Assembly (NCBI GenBank): GCA_003117195.1
Contig: BDSI01000060.1
Span: 242,001 to 306,000 of the forward strand
Direction: 5' to 3'
Source: Eudorina sp. 2006-703-Eu-15
Taxonomy: Eukaryota > Chlorophyta > Chlorophyceae > Chlamydomonadales > Volvocaceae
DNA length: 64,000 nucleotides
Shown here: in pieces, positions 37,501 to 49,639 of the stretch
Numbering within the stretch: position 1 is the first letter of the stretch
Layout of the letters: every line of letters starts with the position of its first letter
Notes under the pieces: model-generated
Told to the model about the DNA's origin: nothing
Databases searched by the model: none
The model's input: the letters and a program-made list of their open reading frames with translations, nothing else
Made by a program: the position numbers and the translations under genes

Positions 37501-40500
37501 GCCCATGTGCAGCCACAGCACGCCGGCCAGTCCGCCGCCGCCGCCGCGGCCCCCCGCCGCCCCGGCCTGCTCTTGGCGCTGCTGCGCGAAGGTGGAGTCG
37601 CTCAGCAGGATCATACCGCCCGCGGCGGCGCCCTGGATAGCTCTCGCGAGGCGCATGCCCGCGCCCGCGTAGTGGTAGCGGGCCTGAGGGCGGGAGGGCA
37701 GGGCGGGGGGCAAGGGGGGTCTAGGACATTGGTTGACATGACATTTTCAAACTGCGCTGCTGCCAAGGGGGGGCCCAGCGGCGAGGCAGCGGGAAATGGG
37801 GTGAACTCGAACCGCAACCGCAGAACGAGGCGCACACGATTGGGGAGCGGCGCGCGGTCTGCGGTTGGGCGTTTGCGGGGAGGGTGCGGGACAGCGTGCG
37901 AGTCCCAACTCCCCATCCGGTCTTGGGTTTTGGGTTTTATTCCCCCAAAACCCCTAGTCCCCGTCTGGCAAGCAAGCCAAAGCGCCGTGTCCCACCTCTG
38001 CAGCGTTGTACGACACGTCCGACGGCTCCGGAACCCCAGAAGCCAATCCGATCCGTACTCGCAGTCCGCGGAAGACGCACATGCCGGTGGCGCGGTTCGC
38101 CTGCCTGGCCTTCCGCCAGGTCGTCTTACTCGCAGCTCTGCGGCCGGAAAACGTGTACGGCAGTGGCACGCTTTCACGGGCCGAGCTTCCTGACGGGGTT
38201 ACCAGCGCCGTCGCCAAGCTGACGCTGACGCCGCCGCTGACGCCGCCGCTGGCGCCGCTGCCCAAGGAGGTACTGGCCGCTGCCGTCGGAATGTCCATCT
38301 CCGACGCTCTGCCGAACACGCCGCCGCCGCCGCCGGCAGGGGTGCCGCCGCCGCCAGCCATGTGCACCTCCAGTGCCGGCAATGCCTCAGCCGCCAGCCG
38401 CCACGCCGCGACGATGCAGTCGTACAGGACCACCGCGGCGACCCCCGTCCGAGCGCCCGCGGCGGCGGCGGCGGCACCGCCGCCGGTCACGTGCTCATCG
38501 CCACTGAAGCTCCCACTGGCAATGGTGGCCAGCTGGCCCGTCGTTATGCGTGACAGACCGCTTCGCATTTGTTGAGCCGACTGCACTTTTAACGGTGACA
38601 TCATCGGCCACGAGATCAAGCCACCAGCGCCGCCGCCGCCGCCGCCGTTGCCCGGATGAGCCATCGGGAGGCCTGCCGCTGCCACCGCCGCCGACACAGC
38701 AGAAATGCGCGGCAAGTAGCCGTCGGCGGTGGAGGCGCCGCCGCCGCCGCCGCTGCCGCCGCCGCGCAGGCTGCCGCTGGCGCCGTCGCCGGCGGTGTTC
38801 CCGCTGTCTTTCCAGCTGGCCGCACTCAGGTCCGCGAAGCCGTCCGAGGTGCGTGAGAAGCCGCCGTCGAGGGCCGCCGTCGAGCCTTCCGCTGTCAGGC
38901 CGGCGACGGAGGGGCAGCCGGGGATTCCGCCGCCGCCGCCGTCCGCGCCCAGCGCCATTTCCCGACTGTCGCCACCGGCGTCCTTGCGCGTTGCAGCGCT
39001 TGGGAGTACCCGATTCCACAGCCGTCGAAGCAGGCTGTTCCCGGTAGTGCCCGCGCTGCCGCCGCGGCCGCGGCCGCCGCCGCCGCCGCCGCCAGCGCGG
39101 GCGCCGACCCATGGGTCATCGACCCATCGGTCCGACGACTGCTCGCCGCCGCCCCGCGGCAGAAGCATCTCCATCACCTTCTCCTGTGCGGCCGACGGCT
39201 TCAGCCACACCTCCAAGGCCGCTGTGCACTTTTGGCAGGCGATCAGTTCTGAGGGCCAGGGGGCGACCAGCAGCTCCTACATGCAGTCCACAGCAAATAC
39301 ACGACAGGTTATAGGGTAAGTTTATCTGCTCCTGGGTTCGGTCGGGCGGGCTTCTTTTCTAAACACACGACACGGTGCACATTCCAGGTTGCACATACCC
39401 ACATACACATCACAGCGTGCACGTCACAGGGGAAACACGCGGCGCGCATTTCTGGGGTGCTTCGTACAAACTAGTGTTATACCGTATTATACCGTCTTAT
39501 AGTATACGGATTCAGATCAACGGAACCAGCAGTGCCCCTTCGGAGGCGCAGTAACGCGGCCCGCTGCGGCGGGTGGCCGCAGAAAACGGCGCTTGCCTAT
39601 CACTGTCTGTCTGTCTGTCTGTCTGGCCCTCCCCGTCGGCCGAAGGTCGCCAAGGTCACGTGCGCGCCTCCTCGCGCCCGGCCCTCCGTGTGCTTACTCT
39701 CACGCGCAGGTGGACACATGTATGATGCATGCACGGATGAATGAATGAACGTTACAGCGGATCCCGAAAGGGATCAACGGTGTATCCCAGGGCAAAGGAT
39801 GCATGCAGGTGGACCACTTATAATCAGGGGAACTGAGCCAGGCGTTTCATAGTTGTGGAACACACACGCCCTCGCCCACACACACGCCCTTGCCCACACA
39901 CACCTCGCCCCCCCTCACACACACACACGCCCTCGCCCCCCCTTACACACACTCTCCCGCCCACGCACACCGCACCTGCTGAATGTGCAGGGCGCACTGT
40001 ACGGCATCCGAGGCGGTGTGGAATGCGCAGATGAACGAGTCGCCCTCTGTGGCGCTCTCGTACCCGGCGTACTGCACCAGGGCTCGCCGTACTGTACGGT
40101 GGTGCACCTCGACCGCCTCGCCCATCACGCGCTCCGGCAGCAGCTCCCAAAGCGCCGTACTGCGCCGCAACGTGTGGGCCGCCGTGGGCGGAGGAGGCCG
40201 AATGCGTTAACATCCCTAAAGGCAAAAAAACACGCTTGGCATGCCGGCATGATGCTGCAAACCAGATGCAGCGCGCGCTGACCTGATGCAGATTTGCAAT
40301 TTGCATCTGTCTAGGATATCTTGACTCCGACTGAGCGTGTACCCCTTGCAAGTGGGGTAGGTACCGCAACCAACCCTAGACATCCAGCCATGGGCGGGCA
40401 CGTAGCGCCGAACGTGACCGTACACATACACACGAAACCGCGCCCCGCACGGCCCAGTCCTCAAATTACGTCCAAGCCCGTCTCCACCTCCCCGTCCACA

Positions 40501-43500
40501 GCACATCGAGTAATGGAGGTGTAGGAAGATGGCCTACCTGGACTCAATATCTTGAGGGTCGTACAAGGCCGTACACGATTGTACGGTAGCAATGGAGGAG
40601 GTGGAGGCACAAGGAAAAAAGGTAAGGTTGTTGCGAGTAAATCAAACCACAAAACAAACCCCGGAGTTCACATAAAATTCCTTGTCATGGTGCGACAACT
40701 CCCGCGGGAGGCCCAGCAGCATCCTGAAGGGTCACCAGCCCCAGGGTCATGGGCCCCGGGCCAAACTCGATGAGGTGTCAGTGATGGAAATGAGCCACCG
40801 GGCGGAGCAGGTCCGTCTGTCGCAACTCGATTCAGGCGTCCCCGAAGCAGCCATGTCAGCGAGCTCGGCGTCCTGAACTTAAATCATGGTGGGTGCCTCA
40901 ACCAGAGCCCAGCCGGTGTACGGCTGCTGTAGTACGGATTTTCCATACCTGTGATCAACAGCGTGGTGGCAGGTCCGGCGCCCGGGGCCTTGACGCCGCC
41001 GGACAGGAGGTCACGTCGGTGCGCGTACCGCCACCACATGAGCAGTACGAGCGCCAGAACCAACAGTACGACACCCAACGGCAGGATGACGTACAGGGGG
41101 ATGAGGTGCGTGTGCGATTTCCCTGCGCAGTGACACCCGACACGACCCGTGTCAGTCCGTGACTACATATATGACTACGTCAACACGTTCATACGCAACT
41201 TCCCTCATGTCAGCCACTATTCCAAGCCAGCCACATTAGAAACCTAGCCATCTTTCTATTTTGGACGCAACCGGGTCATCTCCGTGCTCCATGAAAGGGA
41301 AAGGGGTTCTATCTGCAGCAGCTCACCCACACGGCTCTGTACCTCCGTTGCTTCACGTCTGATGTACTACCTCGCACCCCCAACGCCGTCATCGCCATCC
41401 CGGACAACTACCACTATTACTACCCCTTTGGTGTGACTTTTTATTGTTTATTGCGGTTTCGCCGTCTTGATTAGCTGACGCCACGACGTCAGGGGGTCTT
41501 CCTCACAGTCAGGCCCTACCAGCTGCTCAGCGTACCTCTGTCCTGCGCCGTCGCGCCATCGTGCACGCAGCCAATGATCTTGCAGTACTGCCGCTGCCAC
41601 TCCCCGAGCGGGAGCCCCGTCAGGCCCGCCGCCACCTGAGCCTGCATGACCTGGAGCACCTCCGACACCGTCAAGTTGGGTTTGGCGGCCCTGAGCCAAG
41701 TGAGGTTGCGCAGACCGGCCTCATAGATGAGGCGGGTGCTCATACCCGCGCGCCTGCGGGGTGGGAGTGGGTGGGTGGAGGCGGACAGACCCAGCGGGGA
41801 CGGATGTTGCAGTTTCAGGTTTCCCGAAAGCGAGAAACACAAATTGCTGCCTACTATGAGAGCCGAGAAACGAAGAAGCTGCTTTGCACGGTAGGTAACC
41901 ATCGGCACATAGGGATCCCATCCACACAGGGAGGCCACACAGGGAGGCCACACAGGGGGGGCCCACACAGGGAAGTCCAAAGGACCCAGCCGTGAGCGCC
42001 CGTCCAGCTTCCCAGCCCCGATCCGCCAACGAAAGTAAGCAGTGCTACGCACAGCAGCCCAGCCAGCCGCGGCGCGGCGCGGAGCGGGCCGACAGGTAGT
42101 ACGGCACTCGTACACATTCGTGTGGTACCGCACTCACTGCAGCCGGTTATCCAGTACGACATTCTCGCTCTCCAGCGCGTCGTTAACCGCCGTGAGGTAC
42201 GCGCGCGTCGGCCCGTCTGCAAACCCCGCAGCCGACCAGCGCGCCAGGTTGTCGGGCTGCAGCGCCAGCTGACTCTTCCTGTAGGGGTCGATGCCGGCGG
42301 TGGGATCCGACACGTCCCACCAGCTGTTGTTTGGGCTGGCCACATAGGCGAAGAACTGGTAGGCCTTTCGCTGGTAATCCGGCGGCGCCAGGGTGGAGAC
42401 CGCGCCCGCCCAGCCGCCAAAGGCGCTGTACGGCGCGTAATTGACGAGTGCCGTACTGCCGTTGGCCAGGCGGGTGGGCACCGCGTAGGGGCAGACGGAG
42501 GAGCTGGAGCAGGGCACCATGCGACCCGTGGGTCTGTCGAGCACCTCGGTGGCTCCGGGCAGCCACGCCACCCCCAGGTCGGACCCCAGGCCGCCGGTGG
42601 AGGTGTTGACTGCGTTGGCCCGGAACTCATCACCTGGGGTGAGGCGCGGCGACGCGGGTGGGGTGAGGCGGGGACGAGGGGCGGGGTGCGGTGAGGTGGC
42701 GAAGGTGCCTTCTTGAGAGCGTTCGGTGAGAGCTTTCGCTCGTCCAATGTGGACCGGGTTGTTCGGCCCGACGCTGAACATCCCGAGACTCCCAATGCCT
42801 ACTCAACAACACGCCCCCATCCTGTACGGCCGGGAGTGGTACGGAGGGTACGATCGGTACGACAGGTACATCCGGTCCCCAACACTCAACGTCCAGGTCT
42901 ACCGGAGGGTTACACTCGGCTGCTGAGAGGCGCCCGTCACCGGTCCGCCCTTGGACCCCAGGCGCCTGTGTCCATGGGCCACTCGCCGTCGAGCAAACTC
43001 CGACCGATTGGCCAGTGCGCGGCCAACCACCCATTCAACCATCCATCCAACCACCCGAGTTCACGGTCACAAGCCCCGCACCCACCCAGCCAGCCAGTCG
43101 ACCCTCGAACCCACCCCAGTTGACGGTCATGAGGCAGGTTCGGTTTCGGAACGCCTGGTTGCTGGCGGCGCACGTCTGGATCTGCGGCTGTACGGCAAAC
43201 AACCGAAGGTAGAGCTCCAGGGAGCGCCGCACGGCGGGATTGTCCACCAGGGGGTCCATCGTGTCCGGATCGTAAAACACACCCTGTGCCGTACCGCGGT
43301 ACTGGATGTACGGCGCAGAAATGGCCACCAGGAGAAAGTTCGCCTTGCACACGGCGGGATGGATGTCGAAACACACGCCGTACAGCTCGCGTACGCCGTC
43401 CCCATCGGTGTCGGTGCCGTTCATCCGCTCAGCTAGCTGTACAAACTCGTCCCATGTGACAGGTACGGACAGGTTGTAGCGCTCAAAGAGGTCACGCCTG

Positions 43501-46500
43501 GAGGTGGTCCGTGTGCGGCACAACAAAGATCCAAACAAAGAAACGATTATCACGCGACTTACGGCCATGGTCACGCAACATTTCTTGTTGGCGAGCAAGC
43601 AAAAGTGATGTTAGTGGCAGTAGACAGAGCTGCAAATTACAAACAAAGCACAGCTGCGAGTTGTGCACAACCAGTCGTATCTCTTATGACCCTAGACTGC
43701 TGACGTCAAGCCCGCGTGCGCATCGCATCGCGTCGCCGGGCGATGGGCACACCACAGGGTTGCCGGTACGGTAATCCAGCACAGATGCCGTACCTGTAGT
43801 ACATGAGCATCAGATCGCCGTCCAGCGGAATCGCGATAACCTGCGCATCCGTCCCGGGTGAGGGACCGCGGACACGCAGCCCCTCCAGGCGAGCGGTGAG
43901 TGAGGGATGGCGGATATGGCGACGATGGCGGATGGGGCGGTGGACGGAGATGCGTGTGCATTTGCAGCTGGCTGGGTGAAGCCTGGTCCACCACCACCCA
44001 AAACCCCTAGAGCCCTAGGCGACACCATATGCCACATCCCTAAATGATGTAAACCACCACTCGTCGCGGGACTCGTCGGAATTCCTACTTGAGTCGGAAT
44101 TCCTACTTTAGTCGGCAAGGCAAGGCAGGGCGGCGCGTATCCAGTGCGCCGCGTCACACCCCCAACGCTACTGGCAGTCCCAACAACCCCTTGCGGTGGT
44201 TAGTTCTCAGGAACGGGTGGTTCCCTGGTAGAGTGGGCACGGGGAGTGTTTCGGTGCACGTGTGGAGCCTGTCCGGTGCGCCACGGTGGCGCAGTTTCGT
44301 TTATGCAGTGCGTGGTGAGGAAGCTACGGCTGTCACCGATGACCCGCGGGGTCCGCTGTAACATCATTAATAATAACCCCGTGCATGCGGCGGCTGTACG
44401 ATCTGATCATATCCAGCGTATGGTGCCGTGCATGTCGTACTGGTCCTCGTACTACTATCGTACCTTGCCATCGTAAATGGCCGAAGTCGTCCTGAAGAAC
44501 CGCGAGATGTCGTTCCATTGCAAAGCCGCGTCCTGCCACGAAGAAACGCAAGACAGACCGAGGGCGGGAGGCAACACTCAGCGTCTTGGCTGGGCGACTG
44601 GCGGCACTTCCTTGCCCCACCTGCGTGGCTGTGCGCTGCATACCGGCAAACGCACTGTACCGCGACAGCGGCCCGACAGGTCCGGTCAAAAGAGTGAGCA
44701 CGCGGCTAGCTGGCGCCAGTAACAACGCACCACTCACTCAGCCAACATGGGTACCTGCCACGTCAGGCGGGCCGATGCCTCACATGGCGGGTCCCATAGT
44801 GGGTCTCGGGAACCTAGTTGGGACCCTCAGGGACCTAGTTGCCCCCACCACCCTCACCTCCGGAATGTACTCGTCCATCGATTTGAAGCCGTTGAAGCTG
44901 GCCACCTCGCCTGCGGGCACAGGACCCACGCGCGCGGGTGATGCCCATCAAATGGCGAATGAAGTAAAGCCATTGCAAGACAGATACGTAGATCCATGTC
45001 AAGATGTTGAGGCAGGGCGGTGGGAATCCTCGGCCCCTTGATAGACGGACGGACACTATGCGGCCCTCGCCCAGAGGTCGCGCTGGCGCGTGGCATCGTT
45101 GGCCAAACAGCAGCTTCCGACGGGCCAAGCTCTCGAAGGGCCGAAGCCCATACAGACTTGTAGGGGTCCCTGACCCGCTGGTCTAACTGACCCGCTGGTC
45201 GCACTGCCCCGGCCTGACCCGGCCGCGACGCGCGTGCGTGTGACCGGGCCGCCCCACGCGAGAGGCGCCCATGCCGAGATTCCTCCTCCCCCGCACCCAA
45301 CCAAATGCCCCTAGGCGTTCGGTTCGTCCGCCCTCTACTTCCTCGCTGCCGTGTGTGATGCGATGCGGTACTTGTGCGTGGTCGTCCCTGCCTCGGATGC
45401 CCCTGCCTGCCTCATCTCAACATCCCCATTCGACGTGTCCGGGTGCCGAACCCGCCCTCGTCCGCCGGGTCATACCCACCCATCCCCACACACACCGATC
45501 GACCCATCCCCACGCGCCCACCCGACCAATTTAACCCACCCGTCCATCCCCACGCACCCACCCACCCATCCCCACGCGCCCACCCACCAGTCACACTGGG
45601 GTCGATAACCCAGCCATCGGAGAAGTCGCTGATCCCCGCCGTTAGCTCCTGCTTAATCTCCTTCCCAATCTGCAGAGCCGCGGGGAATAAGCGAGTGAGT
45701 GAGCGGTTGTTCTCCTAGTTTGCATGTGTCATTGAACGGTCCCGGGCACGTCAGGGCTTGCCGTGCTGTGGCATCCAAATTAGGACATCCTGCGTTGGAT
45801 GCCACAGCGCACGCACGTCTGTCTATCGTGCGTCGCAGTCCCCTGTCCCGGATAAGGACGCGTCCAGCGTTGTCATTGTCGCGTGCAGGCCCTTCGGCTG
45901 TCAACTTTCTGGTCCATCTCGCGTTAAGACTGATGTTCATCCCTCATGCATGCGGCGGCGGGGCGCTGACACTTGACATGACTACTATCGGCCGACGTGT
46001 ATCAATCACATGCTGGGCCACAGGGTAGCAAGCAGGTCGCCGAAGCCGGCCCCTCCGTGCACACCCCGTCCTTGCGGCCGGCCGCGTCGGTCTCACAAAC
46101 CCACGCACCTCATAGAAAGTCACCGGGTTAAGTACGACCTGTACGGTAGTAGATCATCACGCAGAATGCAGAAGGTTACTCGTTTGGCTGGGTTGCGTTG
46201 GCAGCAAGCACCCGCCGTGAATGATGCATCTCGCGCTTCATTTTGCATGTAACAGAAGAGGCATTCAAGGCATTCAAGGCAAACCCGCCCTCTCCTGCAC
46301 AAACCCATCCACCTACCCTGATGCCTGTGATGACCTCAAAGTCCTTGGCGTGGTGCTGTAGCAGCGGCAGCAGACCCGTGTTGGGTGCCATGATGCGTAC
46401 GGCCTGCGGACGGCGCAGTCCGTTTCGTGAGTTTCGGAGGTGTATGTGGAGATTGGTGTGGAGTGCGAGGGCGGGGCAGCTGGTGCAGGAACCGACTACC

Positions 46501-47654
46501 ACTCCGTCACGCCGGGGTGCGGGTTGCCTGAAGGCTGCCAACAGCCGCCGTCCTGACATGAGAGGGGGACTTCAATTGTTCGTTGCCAGGCAACGGCGTT
46601 GACCGCTGGGCAGCGTGCCGGCAACCCGCAGGTTTGTCCGTCTGCGCCAGCGCCACCAGTACCCCCAGTCCCCGAGGCGCCACCGGTGAGGACCTCCTTC
46701 CGCGACGTCCGCAGGGGCAGCTCCTTGAGGGGACCTTACCCGCGCCGCTTGTATTTCAACTCCGAGGCACCCGGTGGTGAAGTTCGCGGCGGCCGAAGCA
46801 ACGAGCGCCTGCCGCGCAGTCACGTTGCCGCCGAGGTCCCCGCCGGGCGAGGAATAGAGACTGTGGGGCGGCGGGGCAGGTCATCGGCCGAGTCAGGGGG
46901 GGTCCCACGGGCTCCTCAGCGGAGAAAACCCAAGACCCGGGAAGCAGGTCTAGGGTTTTGGGTTTTGGTGGTGTGTGGGTTTCGGGGCGAGGAGGCGAGG
47001 GTCTAGGGTCATTGACCACATTTACCACATTGACATGCCCTCCCCGCTGTTCGGTAACGCAGCGCCGTACGGTGATGGCAAGGCTGCGCACGGCATGATG
47101 ACGCCCCCCCGTGTGGGCCTTTCCCAGGTGCCTTCGCTAGTTCGAGTCCGTGGCGGACCCGCCGGGCGCTGTGAAACACCCCTTGAGGCTAAGGCATTTT
47201 CGCTGCATGCTGCGTTGGAGATGAGACCGGGGGGCCCCTGCGGCCCCTGTGGCCTTGATGCAATATCCAAACCCAGTCCCCAAACCCAGTCAGCTATGCG
47301 TACAACGCATGGGTTGCGCAAGTTGATTGATGTCCACGGGGGACGTCGTCCGGGTCCGCCCGCAAAGGCAGTCCCGCCTGGCCGGACCGAATGCAGCGGG
47401 CCGCAGCGGCCGCGCCATTACCCGCGCCGTACAACGTAGGTCCACCGGGGGTAAGGTCCAGATCTAGATCCACATCAGCGTTTGATCGCCACCACGTACC
47501 TATCCACCTGCTTCGCCAGATCGGAAGAACAGGTCCGAAGTTTTGCTTCATCCACACCCCAGGCAGCAACGAACGAGACCTGCCAGCTGCTGACGCCCAG
47601 CAGCAACAACAGGCCAAACTGGCCCAGGGCAAGGCGCCATGTGCGCCGTCGCAT
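34554..47654 (-). CDS. receptor-type class III nucleotide cyclase: solute-binding ectodomain, one TM, two cyclase domains
   Basis: Nineteen exons on the minus strand: 47654-47500, 46860-46740, 46403-46317, 45669-45588, 44910-44858, 44532-44464, 43840-43794, 43497-43115, 42633-42138, 41753-41536, 41122-40949, 40550-40538, 40159-39976, 39276-37996, 37683-37400, 36917-36650, 36195-35986, 35681-35562 and 35312-34554. All phases agree; 1667 aa. A signal peptide (MRRRTWRLALGQFGLLLLLG) leads to a periplasmic-binding-protein-like ectodomain (FEVITGI, IPLDGDLMLMYYR, VTWDEFVQLAERMNG, TVNWGDEF). A TM helix lies at about 582-601. Cyclase domain 1 has DIESSTALWE (D629) and TEGDSF (D673) and a low-complexity insertion of about 370 residues. 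Cyclase domain 2 has YRGRVMNRAARI (N1402, R1406). The Gly-rich tail ends at a TGA. It should make cAMP or cGMP on ligand binding; the substrate is undecided. A further exon after the Gly-rich tail cannot be excluded. Confidence 0.85.
37060..37232. repeat. GGTGAT/GGGGAT hexamer array in a cyclase intron
   Basis: Long imperfect array of GATGGT and GATGGG units with a higher-order repeat of about 48-60 bp, between exons 37400 and 36917. Confidence 0.9.
39735..39775 (+). repeat. copy 2 of the GTTACAGCGGACCCC dispersed repeat
   Basis: GATGAATGAATGAACGTTAC then AGCGGATCCCGAAAGGGATC and AACGG. It matches 8180-8215 over about 38 bp and lies in the cyclase intron between exons 39976 and 39276. Confidence 0.65.
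40538..40550 (-). other. 13-nt microexon of the cyclase gene
   Basis: On the minus strand ATATTGAGTCCAG is bounded by CCCTCAAG on the left and GTAGGC on the right. Joined to the preceding exon (ending ACA-G) and the following exon (starting T-ACG) it encodes Asp-Ile-Glu-Ser within TLLIT-DIESSTALWE, the conserved first metal site of class III cyclases. Without it the frame and the motif are both lost. The acceptor has a weak pyrimidine tract. Confidence 0.75.
44237..44400 (+). repeat. dispersed repeat copy with GCGTGGTGAGGAAGCTAC and CCGCGGGGTCCGCTGTAACATC
   Basis: Two blocks recur elsewhere. GCGTGGTGAGGAAGCTAC is repeated near 56440, and CCGCGGGGTCCGCTGTAACA, followed by a TAATAAT-like tail, near 59792. 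It lies in the cyclase intron between exons 44464 and 43840. Confidence 0.7.
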
Positions 47655-49244
47655 GCTGTCCAAAGCCTGAGTCGGGAGGGGGTGGCGTGGGGAGCGGGTT
47701 CGGGCGGCGGGTTCTGCGTGACAAATTCGGACCCCCACGGGCGGCGAGCAGTTTGCCTGATACTTCATCTGAGAATCCTTTTGCAAGCAGAAAGCCGTAG
47801 AAAGCCCGAGGAAGGGCGACACGCCGGTGGTGCGCGATACGCCGGCAAGTTAGGAGCTCATCTGCTTGTTCGACCGTATGCCGCGCAATCCACAGTGGTG
47901 TCTGCTAGGAAAATAAATATCACGAGACGTAACGAGAAATAGCTGGGGATAAACCGGCGGCAATACAGGTTGCGTAAAGACGTACGTCAAGAACTCAGCG
48001 GTTAACGGTGCAGCTTACTCGCTTACTTTGTATCACTACGTCGTGCCGAGACTGTGTAATTACATTAAATTCATAAATGCGAAGTTGTCTGGAAAAACAC
48101 CAGCCGCTCTCATAACCTCAACTCTCCTAATTCTGCTCCTAATAAAAATATTAAGAGAAGGACTTGTACTTCAGGAAGGCAATGTGGCGTTCGCCCAGAA
48201 TCCTTCATGGCCTGTGTGACCGCGGCATGAAAACAGTGTAACCAGGGAGCTCAGCCAACATACATGTACTCATACAGTATGCATGGAATAGCATAATGCA
48301 TCGTGCGAGGCACACATGTTTTTGCAGCATTGCATGCCACCAGCCGGACACCTAAGGGTACGACGATTACCAGTACGGAAGTTGAAAAGACATGTAGCCA
48401 CAGGGTCAACTAACCGTGAATCTAGGCTGAAGATGTCGTAGATATTGTTCCGGCTGTTTTGCCTTCGAAAAATGAGCATGGTGTAATCTTCACTAAGAAA
48501 GCTCCGTCGCTGCGCCCGCCCTCAATCCATGCTTGTTTGAAGATCCTGTCCAGTGTGTATTAACTTATAGCATGACGGGTCTTGGCATATAAGTTTGTGT
48601 CTGCTGAGTAATTGCCGCGATTGCACTAGCTCATACTGGGCTGCCAACCGTGATTGGAAGACGTACGTTTGTTCATGTATGTCACGGCTGCATAAAACGG
48701 ATTAAACAAGAAGAAAAGATGATATCGGCATTGCCCAGGATCAAGCAGGTGGGCAGTACAGGCAAGACATGTACAACAGCGGTACAGTGGGTTTTCAGGT
48801 CGATGCATAAATTGATTCAGAAGGAAAGAATCTTTGGGAACAACAGTATTGATGTTACGTGGCATCCTTGCGCGATGGCCAGAGTGGTGCACGTAAAGCC
48901 ATATAACCAAAACACTCTGCTGATGGGAGACACTCCTGATTTTTCCAAAATCACCGCTTTGAGCAGACCACGAAACCTAACCAACCCGCATGCGCAAGTC
49001 AATCCTGCACCTGCTGGGGATGTTCATCAATAGCCTGCGCCGGGCTATCCTTCTCCGTCGTTGCTGAACGGAGCAGCTCAGTTCAGCAACAACGCTGACG
49101 CCAACGCTGTCCCTGCCGGTGCTGCTACATGCTCTGCGCGAGCCTCCCAAGATGGTTAACCTTGATAATCGGCTGACGGCGCTTAACAGACGGTCAATAG
49201 GCAGCTGGCTGCGTACATACGCTACGGCATCGGAAATCTGCAGA
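47655..49244. other. upstream region of the cyclase gene, unusually AT-rich
   Basis: No recognisable gene. Base composition from about 47,900 to 48,960 is clearly lower in GC than the flanks. It should hold the cyclase promoter; AATAAATATC at 47911-47920 (minus strand GATATTTATT, about 260 bp before the ATG) is a weak TATA candidate. An open frame at 48650-49033 (127 codons, + strand) has no recognisable motif and no splice context. Confidence 0.45.
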
Positions 49245-49365
49245 ACGCGCCCAACCTGTTGTGGCTGGCCCCCTAACACGCACCACGGGCGCCTTCTCGT
49301 GGATCCTCCTGCACACAGCGCCGCTTTAGCTTGTGGAGCGCCTGCGCACCGACGTGGTCGCGTGC
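49245..49365 (+). repeat. inverted repeat arm, left of the gypsy element
   Basis: TGTGGCTGGCC, TAACACGCA, CGTGGATCCTCCTGCACACA and GCCGCTTTAGCTTGTGGAGC appear here and, reverse-complemented, at 55603-55720. The pair encloses the retrotransposon. Confidence 0.75.
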
Positions 49366-49394
49366 GTGTAGCATGCGCATTACCCCTGGCTGAG

Positions 49395-49590
49395 AACGAG
49401 TGGCTGAATGACTGGTTCCTGGCCAACTTGCTTGCTTGGCGAGGGCTACGGATCAGCCGATCTGCGTCATCGTCGGTTCTGAAGCGGCATACGGGACGCT
49501 GCCGACGGCGACGCAGATCGGCTGGTCCGTAGCCCTCGCCAACCAAGTAGGCCAGGAGGTGCAAGGGAGCAGGCACTCAGCCACTTGTTT
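49395..49590. repeat. long imperfect palindrome
   Basis: GCGAGGGCTACGGATCAGCC with GATCTGCGTC at 49439-49470 pairs with GACGCAGATCGGCTGGTCCG and TAGCCCTCGC at 49508-49541. Weaker pairing extends outward through CGAGTGGCTGAATG and GGCACTCAGCCACTTG. Arms are about 85 bp with a loop of about 35 bp. Confidence 0.75.
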
Positions 49591-49639
49591 CCAATAAGAG
49601 ACAGCGCGGGTTGGCTGCATGCGTCACGACATATTTCGG

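Noticed and set aside
38006..39319. + strand Arg/Pro-rich frames
   Set aside because: Antisense shadows of the Gly/Ala-rich cyclase exon.
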